In this document: positions 24,936-34,349 of the stretch, piece after piece
How positions within the stretch are numbered: position 1 is the first letter of the stretch
Layout of the letters: each line of letters opens with the position of its first letter
Notes under the pieces: generated by a model
Told to the model about the DNA's origin: nothing
The model's database searches: none
Seen by the model: only the letters and a program-made list of their open reading frames with translations
Made by a program: the position numbers and the translations under genes
Assembly: GCF_905397435.1 (NCBI RefSeq)
Contig: NZ_CAJPVI010000018.1
Coordinates: 1-64,000 of the forward strand
DNA length: 64,000 bases
Source of the DNA: Cupriavidus numazuensis
GTDB taxonomy: Bacteria; Pseudomonadota; Gammaproteobacteria; Burkholderiales; Burkholderiaceae
Direction: 5' to 3'

Positions 24936-26153
24936 TTACTTGCGTTTGAACCACAGGCGGATGGTGTCCCACAGGCGGCCGAAGAAGCCGGCCTCGGGCA
25001 CTTCCTCCAGTGCCACCACCGGGAATTCCGCCACCTTCGTGTTGCCATCCATCAGCTTCACCGAGCCCACCTGCTGGCCGGCGGCGATCGGGGCGATCAG
25101 CAGTTCCTGGCGCTCCAGCACCGGCTTCAGGCGGCCGCCCGTGCCCTTGGGCACCGTGACGAAGGTCTCGTTCTGCACGCCGATCTTGACCGTGCCGGCC
25201 TTGCCCTTGTAGATGTCCGGCGTGGCCAGCACCTGGCCCTTGTCATACAGGCGCAGCGTGTCGAAGAACTGGAAGCCGTAGTTGAGGATCTTCAGGCTTT
25301 CCTGGGTGCGCACCTGTTCGGTGGTGGTGCCGATCACGACCGAAATCAGCCGGCGCGAACCGTTCGGCACATTGGCCAGCGGCCGCTTGGCCGACGAGAT
25401 CAGGCAGTAGCCGGCCGACTTGGTGTGGCCGGTCTTGACGCCGTCGACGGTCGGGTCGATATACAGCAGGCGGTTGCGGTTCGGCTGCTTGATTTTGTTA
25501 TAGGTGAACTCCTTCTGCGAGTACATGCCGTAGTACTCGGGGAAGTCCTGGATCAGGCGCGTGGTCAGCGTCGCCAGATCCACCGCGGTGGTGTAGTGGT
25601 TCGGGTCGGGAATGCCGTCGGTGTTGGTGAAGTGGGTGTTCTTCATGCCCATGCGCTGGGCTTCGCGGTTCATCATCGCGACGAAACCCTCTTCCGAGCC
25701 GCCCACGGCTTCGGCCAGCGCCAGTGCGGCGTCGTTGCCCGACTGCACGATCAGGCCCATCAGCAGGTCCTGCACGCTGACCGGCTTGTTGGGCTCGATG
25801 AACATGCGCGATTCATCGCTTTTGACCTTCAGCACCAGCGTGGTGGGCACCACGGTCTGGTCCAGCGTCAGACGCTTTTCCTTCAGTGCCTCGAACGCCA
25901 GGTAGGCGGTCATCAGCTTGGTCAGCGACGCGGGCTCGATGCGCTGGTCCGCGTTCTGCGAAGCCAGGGCCTGGCCGCTGGTCACGTCGAACAGCATCCA
26001 GGACTTGGCGGCCACCTGCGGCATCGGCACGCCCTGGGCCAGCACGGCGGCAGGCGCGGCGGCGAGCGTGGCTGCCGCGACGATGGCGGCGGGGGCAAAG
26101 ACGGACGCTAGGCGCGGCGTGGCTCTGTTCAGCATGTTTTCAGTTTCCGACAA
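24936..26153 (-). CDS. dacC: D-alanyl-D-alanine carboxypeptidase (PBP5/6 type)
   Basis: The 405-residue protein has a signal peptide (to about residue 40, VLAQG) and the three active-site motifs SLTK (76-79), SGN (138-140) and KTG (240-242, in YIDPTVDGVKTGHT). The C-terminal beta domain ends in an amphipathic helix (FGRLWDTIRLWFKRK) for inner-membrane attachment. It trims the fifth residue of peptidoglycan stem peptides. ATG at 26135 is an alternative start. It lies upstream of ybeD on the same strand. Confidence 0.95.
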   Translation of the reverse strand: MSETENMLNRATPRLASVFAPAAIVAAATLAAAPAAVLAQGVPMPQVAAKSWMLFDVTSGQALASQNADQRIEPASLTKLMTAYLAFEALKEKRLTLDQTVVPTTLVLKVKSDESRMFIEPNKPVSVQDLLMGLIVQSGNDAALALAEAVGGSEEGFVAMMNREAQRMGMKNTHFTNTDGIPDPNHYTTAVDLATLTTRLIQDFPEYYGMYSQKEFTYNKIKQPNRNRLLYIDPTVDGVKTGHTKSAGYCLISSAKRPLANVPNGSRRLISVVIGTTTEQVRTQESLKILNYGFQFFDTLRLYDKGQVLATPDIYKGKAGTVKIGVQNETFVTVPKGTGGRLKPVLERQELLIAPIAAGQQVGSVKLMDGNTKVAEFPVVALEEVPEAGFFGRLWDTIRLWFKRK

Positions 26154-26198
26154 GATAAGTTTCGCGAAAGACGGTGGCGGCTACGGGCAAGGCCGTCC

Positions 26199-26840
26199 TT
26201 ACCGGTCCCACGCGTTGACGACGAGCTGCTTGATCAGGTGCAGCTTGCGATGAAAGAAATGATCGGCGCCCGGTATGACAATCACGGGTAGTTCCTGCGG
26301 GCGAGCCCAGTCGAACACGCTTTGCAGCGGCACGGTGTCGTCCTGCTCGCCGTGGATCACGATGGTATCGGCGGGTACGTCGGCCACCTGCCAGCGGCTT
26401 GCGGCGGTGCCGACCAGCGCCAGGCGCTGCGCGGGCGTGCCGGCGTCGGCCAGGCGTTTCGCGACGTGCGTGGTCACGAAGCTGCCGAATGAAAATCCGC
26501 CCAGCGCAAGCGGCAGCGTCGCTGCGTCAGGTGACCATGCGGTCTGCTCACGCATCCATGCGACCACGGCGAGCAGGTCGTCCTGCTCGCCCACGCCGTT
26601 GTCATGCTCGCCGGCACTGTTGCCCACGCCGCGGAAATTCGGGCGCACCGTGGCATAGCCGAGCTGCACGAAGCAGCGCGCGAGCGTCTGCGCGACCTTG
26701 TTGTCCTTGGTGCCGCCGAACAGCGGGTGCGGGTGCGCGACCAGCGCCAGCCCGCGCGGCGCGGCTTGCGGCAGGTCGACCGAGAGGTCGATCGCGCCGG
26801 CTGGGCCGGCAATGGTCAGTACCTGGGTATGCGCGTTCAT
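26199..26840 (-). CDS. Alpha/beta hydrolase of the small CocE/DLH-like type
   Basis: The start at 26840 gives 213 residues. The protein reads MNAHTQVLTIAGPAGAIDLS, then HPHPLFGGTKDNKVAQTL, the nucleophile elbow GGFSFGSF, an acid loop HGEQDDTVPLQ and GADHFFHRKL carrying the catalytic His. These match the conserved YfhR-like alpha/beta hydrolase family ("HPHPLFGG" group). The substrate is unknown. Confidence 0.88.
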   Translation of the reverse strand: MNAHTQVLTIAGPAGAIDLSVDLPQAAPRGLALVAHPHPLFGGTKDNKVAQTLARCFVQLGYATVRPNFRGVGNSAGEHDNGVGEQDDLLAVVAWMREQTAWSPDAATLPLALGGFSFGSFVTTHVAKRLADAGTPAQRLALVGTAASRWQVADVPADTIVIHGEQDDTVPLQSVFDWARPQELPVIVIPGADHFFHRKLHLIKQLVVNAWDR

Positions 26841-26994
26841 GATGACGATGGACGATGCAACTGGGGCAATGGGCAATGAAAAACGCTGCCGCTGCGCTCG
26901 GGCTGAAGCGGCATCGCTACGGTAAACACTGGAAAACCTCGGGACATCCGGTGATGCGGGCCTTGCCGCGCGGGCAGGCACCGCATTCAGCGGC

Positions 26995-27315
26995 TCAGCG
27001 GTCCACCATCAACCGCTCCACCGGCTTGCCGTTCAGCAGATGGCTGTCGATGATTTCGTCGATATCTTTCTCGTCGACGAAGGTGTACCAGACGGCCTCG
27101 GGGTAGACCACCAGTACCGGTCCGAGTTCACACCGGTTCAGGCAGCCGGCCTTGTTGATGCGCACGCGGCCCTCTCCGCCGGCGATGCCCAGTTCCTTGC
27201 AACGCTTCTTGGCGTACTCCTGCATGGCCTTGGCATTGTGCTGGGCGCAGCAGTTCTCGCCGGCCTCGCGCTGGTTGAGGCAGAAAAAGACGTGGTGCTT
27301 GTAGTAGCTGCTCAT
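26995..27315 (-). CDS. (2Fe-2S) thioredoxin-like ferredoxin
   Basis: From the ATG at 27315 the product has 106 residues. It shows the thioredoxin-like ferredoxin cysteines in [18 protein letters not shown] and [20 protein letters not shown], which would hold a [2Fe-2S] cluster. It should be a cytoplasmic electron carrier with an unknown partner. It is the first gene of a minus-strand run with the hydrolase and divergent from dctA. Confidence 0.9.
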   Translation of the reverse strand: MSSYYKHHVFFCLNQREAGENCCAQHNAKAMQEYAKKRCKELGIAGGEGRVRINKAGCLNRCELGPVLVVYPEAVWYTFVDEKDIDEIIDSHLLNGKPVERLMVDR

Positions 27316-27535
27316 GCGTGCTGGGGAAGATGGCTTGCCGCACCGGCACAGGGTTCGACGCGTCCGGCGGCATGGGTGGAAGCTCGGAATTATACGGTGT
27401 GCGGAGGGCCGGACCAGGCCAATCCGGCTTTCGCAAGCAGGGTCCGCGCGCGCTGTCGCCCAATCCTGCCGCCTCATGTGCCATATCGGGCACCCCAACG
27501 TGCGCCGACCTTCCGGATCCCCGGAGCCGGCGATT

Positions 27536-27555
27536 CCGGATTTCCGGAAATCCGG
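27536..27555. promoter_or_regulatory. Perfect 20-bp palindrome upstream of dctA (likely DctD site)
   Basis: CCGGATTTCCGGAAATCCGG is an exact palindrome. Its centre lies about 80 bases before the sigma-54 -24 box, the normal distance for an enhancer. A related TTCCGGATCCCCGGAG lies at 27511-27526. The dctD gene downstream makes DctD the expected binder. Confidence 0.75.
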
Positions 27556-27622
27556 AGTGCCGAGCCCTGCGCCTGGCTGCATGTCCTCTTTCAAATCAAA
27601 GAGTTACGAATCTGGCGCGCGC

Positions 27623-27638
27623 TGGCACATCCATTGCG
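27623..27638 (+). promoter_or_regulatory. sigma-54 promoter of dctA
   Basis: TGGCACATCCATTGCG fits TGGCAC-N5-TTGC with correct spacing, 88 bases before the dctA ATG. The DctBD system that activates such promoters is encoded directly downstream. Confidence 0.88.
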
Positions 27639-27725
27639 ATTCCAGATCCCGAGACGCGCCGCATCCGCGACGGTGCGCGCCCGCCGGCCTGGCGGGTTAC
27701 GGCCCAAAAAACCGAGGACGACATC

Positions 27726-29024
27726 ATGAGGAAACCCTTCTACAAGATCCTGTACGTGCAGGTGCTGTTCGCCATCTTTGTCGGCATCCTGCTGGGCCAT
27801 TTCTGGCCCGACACGGGCGTTGCCATGAAGCCGCTCGGCGATGGCTTCATCAAGCTGATCAAGATGATCATCGGCCCCATCATCTTCTGTACGGTCGTGA
27901 CTGGCATTGCCGGCATGAGCGACATGAAGAAGGTCGGCCGCGTCGGCGGCAAGGCGCTGCTGTATTTCGAGATCGTCTCCACCTTCGCACTGCTGATTGG
28001 CCTGGGCGCCGGGCACCTGCTCCAGCCGGGCGTGGGCTTCAACATCGACCCGTCCACGCTGGACACCAAGTCCATCGAGCAGTACGTGTCCAAGGCGCAT
28101 GGCCAGAGCACGGTCGAGTTCCTGATGCACATCATCCCGGACACGATCTTCAGCGCCTTCGCCAACGGCGACATCCTGCAGATCCTGCTGGTCTCGCTGT
28201 TCTTCGGCGCCGCGCTGGCGGCCATCGGCGAACGCGCGCGCATCGTCGTGCAGCTGATCGAGCAGGTGTCGAAGGTGTTCTTCCACATCGTGCACGTCAT
28301 CACCAAGGTCGCGCCGATCGGCGCGTTCGGCGCCATGGCGTTCACCATCGGCAAGTACGGCCTGGGCTCGCTCGTGCCGCTGCTCAAGCTGATCGGCACG
28401 TTCTACTTCACGGCCATCATCTTCGTGGTGTTCGTGCTTGGCACGATCGCGCGCATGACCGGCTTCAACATCCTGCGCTTCATCTCGTACATCAAGGAAG
28501 AACTGCTGATCGTGCTGGGCACGAGCTCGTCCGAAGCCGCGCTGCCGCACCTGATGGAGAAGCTGGAAAAGCTCGGTTGCTCCAAGTCGGTGGTCGGCCT
28601 GGTCGTGCCGACCGGCTACTCGTTCAACCTGGACGGCACCAACATCTACATGACCATGGCGGTGATCTTCATCGCCCAGGCGACCGGCATCGAACTGACG
28701 TGGATGCAGCAGCTGACCATCCTGGCGGTGGCCATGCTGACCTCGAAGGGCGCCAGCGGCGTGACCGGCGCAGGCTTCATCACGCTCGCCGCCACGCTGG
28801 CGGTGGTGCCGACCATTCCCGTGGCCGGCATGGTGCTGATCCTGGGCATCGACCGCTTCATGAGCGAATGCCGTGCGCTGACCAACATCATCGGCAACGG
28901 CGTGGCGACCGTGGTGGTCTCGGCATGGGAGCACGAGCTTGACCGCGCCCAGCTCAAACGCACCCTGCAGAAGGGTGGCGAAGACGATGAGGCTGAACTC
29001 GCCGACGCCGGCCAGAACGTCTGA
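27726..29024 (+). CDS. dctA: C4-dicarboxylate:cation symporter DctA
   Basis: The start at 27726 gives 432 residues. The DAACS-family features are all present: [21 protein letters not shown], the first hairpin loop [20 protein letters not shown], the [19 protein letters not shown] substrate/cation motif and the second hairpin [20 protein letters not shown]. It takes up succinate, fumarate, malate and similar acids with protons or sodium. It is followed by dctB and dctD on the same strand. Confidence 0.97.
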   Translation: MRKPFYKILYVQVLFAIFVGILLGHFWPDTGVAMKPLGDGFIKLIKMIIGPIIFCTVVTGIAGMSDMKKVGRVGGKALLYFEIVSTFALLIGLGAGHLLQPGVGFNIDPSTLDTKSIEQYVSKAHGQSTVEFLMHIIPDTIFSAFANGDILQILLVSLFFGAALAAIGERARIVVQLIEQVSKVFFHIVHVITKVAPIGAFGAMAFTIGKYGLGSLVPLLKLIGTFYFTAIIFVVFVLGTIARMTGFNILRFISYIKEELLIVLGTSSSEAALPHLMEKLEKLGCSKSVVGLVVPTGYSFNLDGTNIYMTMAVIFIAQATGIELTWMQQLTILAVAMLTSKGASGVTGAGFITLAATLAVVPTIPVAGMVLILGIDRFMSECRALTNIIGNGVATVVVSAWEHELDRAQLKRTLQKGGEDDEAELADAGQNV

Positions 29025-29106
29025 CGCGCCGCAGGCAAGTGGCCGGCCTGATGGGCCGGCCACTCCGCAGCGAGTATCATCGGCGCGACAGCCTTCGCGC
29101 GCGCCG

Positions 29107-31086
29107 ATGCCCCATTCCGACGACTTCCTCGCCGTACATGACCCCGCCGCCGCCCAGGCGGCGCACGAGCCCGGCAGCGAGAACCGCCGCTGGTGGGGCT
29201 TTGCCGTGGTGCTGGTGGCAGGCCTGGTGCTGCTGTGCGCGCTGACCTGGCTGGTATCGGTGCAGCGTGGCCTGGCAACGCTGCAGGAAACCACCGCCAC
29301 GCGCGCCGACCGCTACGCCGCCACGCTCGAAAGCACGCTCGACCGCTACGAATTCCTGCCCGCGCTGGTATCGCTGCACCCCTTCGTGCGCGGCCTGCTG
29401 CAGGCGCCTGACGACCCGGCCCGCGTGGCCGCGGCCAACCACTATCTGGCCGAGGTGAACCGGCGCTCGCATGCCTCGGCCACCTACGTGATCGCCACCA
29501 ACGGCATCGCGCTGGCCGCGAGCAATGCCGGCGAGCCCGGCAGCTTCGTCGGCACCGACTACCGCTTCCGCCCCTACTTCCAGATCGCATCGCGCGGCGA
29601 GATGGGGCGCTTCTATGCCATCGGCATCACCAGCGACGAGCCGGGCTACTACATCGCGCAGCCCGTGGAGTCGGGCGGCAAGGTGATCGGCGTCACCGTG
29701 GTCAAGCTCAACCTGGAATGGTTCCAGCGCGCCGGCGGCGGCAGCGCCGAGCCGCTCATGGTCAGCGACGACCACGGCGTCATCTTCCTCTCGTCGGTGC
29801 CGGCCTGGCAGTACCGCACGCTGGGCCCGCTGCCGGCCGAACTGCATGACGAACTGGGCAAGACCCGCCAGTATCACGACCGCGATGTCACGCCGCTTCC
29901 GCTTGAACCACTGACCTCGCCGGTCACCGAATGGCTGGCCGCCAGGGCGCTCGATCCGGGCGCTCGCCTGGTGCGTGTGCGCGCCGACAGCTCCAATCCG
30001 GACGGCAGCGAGCGTGCCGACCGCTACCTCGAACTCGGCCGCAAGGTGGGCCCGGCGGACTGGACCATGCAGGTGATGGCGCCGCTCGACCCGGTGCTCG
30101 CCAATGCGCGCAATGCCACCGTGGCTGCGGCGCTGGCCTACGCGTGCATCTGCCTGCTGCTGGTCAACTGGCGCCAACGCCGACAGCGCGCGCGCGACAT
30201 GCTCTACAGCCGCCGCCTGCTTGAGGCCGCCTATGACGAGTTGGAGCGGCGTGTCGAAGCACGCACGGCCGACCTGATGGCCATCAACGAAAAGCTGGAA
30301 GAAGAAGTCGCCGAACGCACGCGCGCCGAAAGCGAGTTGCGCGCGGCGCAGGATGAACTCGTGCAGGCCAGCAAGCTCGCCGCGCTCGGGCAAATGGCCG
30401 CCGGCATCACGCATGAGCTGAACCAGCCGCTGGCGGCGCTGCGCACATTCTCCGACAACACGCGCGTACTGCTGGAGCGTGGGCAACTGGCCGCGGCAGA
30501 GGGCAATCTGTCCGCCATTGCCGACCTGACCGAGCGCATGGGCAAGATCACGGGCCAGCTCAAGCTGTTTGCCGGCAAGGCCCGCCCGCCGCGCCGTTCG
30601 GTGCTGGTCAGCGCCGCGATCGAACATGTGCTGGCGCTGCTGGCGCCGCGGTTGGCTGGCGTGACGCTGCATGTGGAAGGGCTCGACACCCTGCCCTGCA
30701 TCGCCGTGCGCGCCGACGAACTCAAGCTCGAGCAGGTGCTGCTCAACCTGGTCGGCAATGCGCTGGATGCCATCGCCAGCGCGGCGCCTGCGCAAGGGCG
30801 CATCGACGTTTCCGTCAGCGCCGATGCAAGCGCAGTGACGATCCAGGTGCGCGACAATGGCACCGGCATCCCGCCTGAAGACTTGCCGCGCCTGTTCGAA
30901 CCGTTCTTCACGACCAAGGAAACCGGTCAGGGGCTGGGCCTCGGCCTGGCGATCTCGTCGTCGATCGTGCGCGAGTTCGGCGGACAGCTCAGCGCCGCCA
31001 ATGCCGATGGCGGCGGCGCGGCATTCACCATCGTGCTGACGCGCGCACCGGCAGAAGCCGGGGCAGGCGTCGCCCAGACACATTGA
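29107..31086 (+). CDS. dctB: C4-dicarboxylate sensor histidine kinase DctB
   Basis: From the ATG at 29107 the protein has 659 residues: first membrane segment (WWGFAVVLVAGLVLLCALTW), a large periplasmic sensor with the GTDYRFRPYF dCache motif, a second membrane segment (AAALAYACICLLLVNW), a coiled coil, the H-box LGQMAAGITHELNQPLAALR, and N, G1 and G2 boxes (NLVGNALDA, VRDNGTGIP, GLGLGLAIS). Succinate-type acids bind the periplasmic domain. Eight bases separate it from dctD. Confidence 0.95.
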   Translation: MPHSDDFLAVHDPAAAQAAHEPGSENRRWWGFAVVLVAGLVLLCALTWLVSVQRGLATLQETTATRADRYAATLESTLDRYEFLPALVSLHPFVRGLLQAPDDPARVAAANHYLAEVNRRSHASATYVIATNGIALAASNAGEPGSFVGTDYRFRPYFQIASRGEMGRFYAIGITSDEPGYYIAQPVESGGKVIGVTVVKLNLEWFQRAGGGSAEPLMVSDDHGVIFLSSVPAWQYRTLGPLPAELHDELGKTRQYHDRDVTPLPLEPLTSPVTEWLAARALDPGARLVRVRADSSNPDGSERADRYLELGRKVGPADWTMQVMAPLDPVLANARNATVAAALAYACICLLLVNWRQRRQRARDMLYSRRLLEAAYDELERRVEARTADLMAINEKLEEEVAERTRAESELRAAQDELVQASKLAALGQMAAGITHELNQPLAALRTFSDNTRVLLERGQLAAAEGNLSAIADLTERMGKITGQLKLFAGKARPPRRSVLVSAAIEHVLALLAPRLAGVTLHVEGLDTLPCIAVRADELKLEQVLLNLVGNALDAIASAAPAQGRIDVSVSADASAVTIQVRDNGTGIPPEDLPRLFEPFFTTKETGQGLGLGLAISSSIVREFGGQLSAANADGGGAAFTIVLTRAPAEAGAGVAQTH

Positions 31087-31094
31087 GGCCCCCC

Positions 31095-32420
31095 ATGCAA
31101 GACGGTTTGCGCGTCCTCTTCGTCGAAGACGAACCGCTGGTGCGCCAGGCCACCGCGCAAAGCCTGGAGCTGGCCGGCTTCTCCGTGCTTGCGCTGCCCA
31201 CGGCCGAAGCTGCCCTGCCCCACCTGAGCGCCGACTTCCCCGGCGTGCTCGTGACCGACGTGCGCCTGCCCGGCGCGAGCGGCCTGGACCTGCTGCATCA
31301 CTGCCGCAACGCCGCGCCCGGTGTGCCCGTGATATTGGTCACAGGCCACGGCGACATCACCATGGCCGTGCAGGCCATGCGTGAAGGCGCCTATGACTTC
31401 ATTGAAAAGCCCTTCGGTGCCGACCGCCTGACCGAGACCGTGCGCCGCGCCATCGAACGGCGTGGGCTCGAACTGGAAAACCAGGCACTGCGCCGCGAGC
31501 TGGCGGGCTCGGCGGCCGGCACGCGCATCATCGGCCGCTCGCATGCGATCGATCAGGTACGTGGGCTCGTGGCCAACGTCGCAGCCACCGACGTGCCGGT
31601 CATGATCAACGGCGAGACCGGCACCGGCAAGGAACTGGTCGCGCGCAGCCTGCATGCGCTGTCAAACCGCGCCGACGGGCCCTTCATCGCGCTCAATTGC
31701 GGCGCTGTGCCCGAGTCGATTTTCGAAAGCGAGATGTTCGGTCATGAAGCGGGCGCCTTCACCGGCGCCGGCAAGCGTCGTATCGGCAAGCTCGAACACG
31801 CGTCGGGCGGCACGTTGTTCCTCGACGAGATCGAAAGCATGCCGCTGGCTTTGCAGGTCAAGCTGCTGCGCGTGCTGCAGGAAGGCACGCTGGAGCGGCT
31901 TGGCTCCAATGCGTCGGTAAAGATCGACGTGCGCATCGTGGCGGCCGCCAAGGGCGACATGGACGCGTTGGTGGCGCAGGGTGTGTTCCGGCAGGATCTC
32001 TACTACCGCCTGAACGTCGTCACCATTGCGCTGCCGCCGCTGCGCGAGCGGCGTGAAGATATCGTGCCCTTGTTCGAGCATTTCATGCTCGTGGCGGCTG
32101 TGCGCTATCAGCGGCCCGCACCCATCCTGTCGGAGTCGCAACGCCAGGCGCTGGCGCAGCGGCCTTGGCCTGGCAATGTGCGCGAGCTGCGCAATGCGGC
32201 GGACCGGCTCGTGCTGGGTGTGCCCGAAGGCGGACAGGCCGGCGCGGCCACAGCGGCGCCGGACGAGACTGCGCCGCTGCGCGAACGGATGGAGCATTTC
32301 GAGCGCGCCGTCATCGCCGATGCGCTGGCCCGCACCGGCGGTGCCGTCAGCCAGGCGGCGGACTTGCTGCAGGTCGGGAAGGCGACCCTGTATGACAAGA
32401 TCAAGCGCTATGGCTTATAG
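31095..32420 (+). CDS. dctD: sigma-54 dependent response regulator DctD
   Basis: The start at 31095 gives 441 residues. The receiver domain has phospho-acceptor Asp55 (VLVTDVRLPG) and Lys106. The AAA+ domain has Walker A GETGTGKE at 173-180 and the sigma-54 contact loop GAFTGA at 220-225. The C-terminal Fis-type helix-turn-helix reads SQAADLLQVGKATLYDKIKR. It should activate the sigma-54 promoter of dctA when DctB signals. Confidence 0.96.
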   Translation: MQDGLRVLFVEDEPLVRQATAQSLELAGFSVLALPTAEAALPHLSADFPGVLVTDVRLPGASGLDLLHHCRNAAPGVPVILVTGHGDITMAVQAMREGAYDFIEKPFGADRLTETVRRAIERRGLELENQALRRELAGSAAGTRIIGRSHAIDQVRGLVANVAATDVPVMINGETGTGKELVARSLHALSNRADGPFIALNCGAVPESIFESEMFGHEAGAFTGAGKRRIGKLEHASGGTLFLDEIESMPLALQVKLLRVLQEGTLERLGSNASVKIDVRIVAAAKGDMDALVAQGVFRQDLYYRLNVVTIALPPLRERREDIVPLFEHFMLVAAVRYQRPAPILSESQRQALAQRPWPGNVRELRNAADRLVLGVPEGGQAGAATAAPDETAPLRERMEHFERAVIADALARTGGAVSQAADLLQVGKATLYDKIKRYGL

Positions 32421-32563
32421 GAAACTTGCTGCATAACCCGTCTCAGGGTTTTCACTACACTGCCATGTCAACGTCACAATCGGCGACTATATTTCGTGTG
32501 CGGTTGCGGCATTGGCAGGTGCCTTGACTGCTTGCTTCTTTTATCAGTCTTCGTGGTAGTTGG

Positions 32564-32592
32564 TGCCCCGCTTTGTGCGGGGCGTTTTTTTT
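32564..32592 (+). terminator. Rho-independent terminator after dctD
   Basis: GCCCCGC and GCGGGGC pair around TTTGT and are followed by a run of eight T residues, about 140 bases after dctD. Confidence 0.9.
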
Positions 32593-32696
32593 GGGTTTCA
32601 GTTGATGGGGGCATCGCTGTTGGCATGCGCCGCTGTTTCGCCGGCGTAGCCGACGGGGGTTTTGTGGTTGGGATGGGGGGGTGTCGCTCTTCGCTG

Positions 32697-33386
32697 GCGC
32701 GGCTGTTTCGCCGGCGTAGCCGGCGAGTCACTTTTTGTCCGAGCGACAAAAAGTAACCAAAAAGCGCGTCGTTGCCGCTGGCCATCAATTCCACGGCGAC
32801 AGTGGTTCAAACGGCTTTGGACGCCTGCTACGGTGGTCAGCCGTTCGACCCTGCTACGCCATGTGAGTTAGAACCTGTGCCTCGCGCGGCACGGCTTTTG
32901 GACGATCCCCAAGACGGACTCGGGTACAGCGTTTCAACCAGGTCAGTGGTGGGACGCCTTCGGCTGCGCTGCGCGCGCGTCGTCGTCTGGGGGCAAGCGC
33001 ATCAACGTCGCTGGCGCCCGAGGTCCGTTTCCTTTCTCTACGTGCATGCAAGCGCGGGCATCTTCACCGAGGCGTAGTTTGCCTTGGGCCTGTGTGCTCA
33101 GACTAGGGCCCTGCGCGCAGCGCAGCCGAAGGCGTTCATACGATATGGGTGGTAGCAGGGGCCACGAACGCATGCAGGGCTCGTTCAATCAGCGCCGTAT
33201 GCCCGACCACGGTGGTGCCCCACGCGGCAGGCAGCGTCACTGACTCTGAAGCCCATACCCGTACAACACCCCCAGCACACTACGATAAAAATTCGCCCCT
33301 TTGGGGCAACCAAAACGCGTTTTTGGTTACTTTTGTCGCTCGGACAAAAGTGACTCGCCGGCTACGCCGGCGAAACAGCCGCGGAT
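32697..33386. repeat. Palindromic repeat element with ~70-bp terminal inverted repeats
   Basis: The arms at 32700-32769 and 33315-33382 are nearly exact reverse complements. Each contains two hairpins: GCCGGCGTAGCCGGC and ACTTTTTGTC/GACAAAAAGT around CGAGC. A second inverted pair lies inside (CGCCTTCGGCTGCGCTGCGC near 32955 and its complement near 33115). The left 287 bases recur at 63714-64000. Open frames inside are not convincing genes. It fills the gap between dctD and the mhp operon. It may be a non-autonomous mobile element; no transposase was seen. Confidence 0.8.
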
Positions 33387-33420
33387 GCCAAGCACGACGA
33401 CATCACCCCAGTAGCCCCCT

Positions 33421-34290
33421 TCAATTCCCCAAAAAACCCACCACCATCCGATTAAACGCCTCCGCATGCTCCCACTGCGCCCAGTGCCCACAGCGATTAA
33501 AAATATGCATTTGCGCATCAGGAATCCCGGCGATCAGCCGCAGCCCGACATCCATCGGCACGAAGCGATCGTCGCGCCCCCAGATCACGAGCGTCGGCGC
33601 AGTGATCTCACCCAGGCGCGAACCGTAGTCGGTGAACTGCTTCGGATTCGCCGCGAGGCTCTTGACGAAGTTCTCGAGGTGATCGCGCCGCGCCAGCATA
33701 TTGTCGAGCCGTGCCTGCATCAGATCATCAGTCAGCGAGCTGGCGTCATAGACAAACACATTCATCATGCGCTTCAGGTTCTCGATCGACGGCTCGCGGT
33801 ACAGGCCGTTGAGCAGCTTGATGCCTTCCGTCGGCATCGGCGCGTACAGGCTCGGGCCGCCGGTGCCGCCGCCCATCAGCACGAGCTTGCCGACACGCTG
33901 CGGGTTGGCAAGCGCAAAAGCCACCGCGCTATGTCCGCCCATCGAGTTGCCAAGAATGTGCACACGCTCGATGTCGAGTTCATCCAGCACGCCCTTGAGC
34001 ACGCGACCGTTGAGTTCCGAACGCGAGCCGGCGTTGACGACAGGATCGCTCTTGCCCCAGCCCGGGCAATCGACGAGCAGCACGCGATAACCGGCTGCCA
34101 CCAGCGGCTCGACATTGCGATTGAAGTTGGCCCAGCCGGTCGCACCCGGCCCCGAGCCGTGCAGCATGACGACGGTTTCGGCACCGGCGCCGGTATCGTT
34201 GCAGTGGATGCGGAATTCGGTATCGCCATCCTTCACGGTCACGAAACGGCTTGTGCTGGCTTCGGTGATAGCTTGTACGTTCGCTTGCAT
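33421..34290 (-). CDS. mhpC: 2-hydroxy-6-oxonona-2,4-dienedioate hydrolase MhpC
   Basis: The start at 34290 gives 289 residues, the E. coli MhpC length. It is an alpha/beta hydrolase with oxyanion motif [12 protein letters not shown], nucleophile GNSMGGHSA, acid loop WGRDDRFVP and catalytic His in [10 protein letters not shown]. In the phenylpropionate meta-cleavage route it splits the ring-fission product to 2-hydroxypentadienoate and succinate. It is the last gene of mhpA-B-D-T-C. Confidence 0.92.
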   Translation of the reverse strand: MQANVQAITEASTSRFVTVKDGDTEFRIHCNDTGAGAETVVMLHGSGPGATGWANFNRNVEPLVAAGYRVLLVDCPGWGKSDPVVNAGSRSELNGRVLKGVLDELDIERVHILGNSMGGHSAVAFALANPQRVGKLVLMGGGTGGPSLYAPMPTEGIKLLNGLYREPSIENLKRMMNVFVYDASSLTDDLMQARLDNMLARRDHLENFVKSLAANPKQFTDYGSRLGEITAPTLVIWGRDDRFVPMDVGLRLIAGIPDAQMHIFNRCGHWAQWEHAEAFNRMVVGFLGN

Positions 34291-34349
34291 GTTGATCTTC
34301 CTTGCTCGACTGAATCTGTAGGGAATGGAATGTGCTGACAGTGCGCCGC

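Noticed and set aside
32598-33243. Several 60-100 residue frames inside the palindromic element
   Set aside because: Their sequences follow the repeat and its hairpins, recur in the second copy and show no protein-like pattern.
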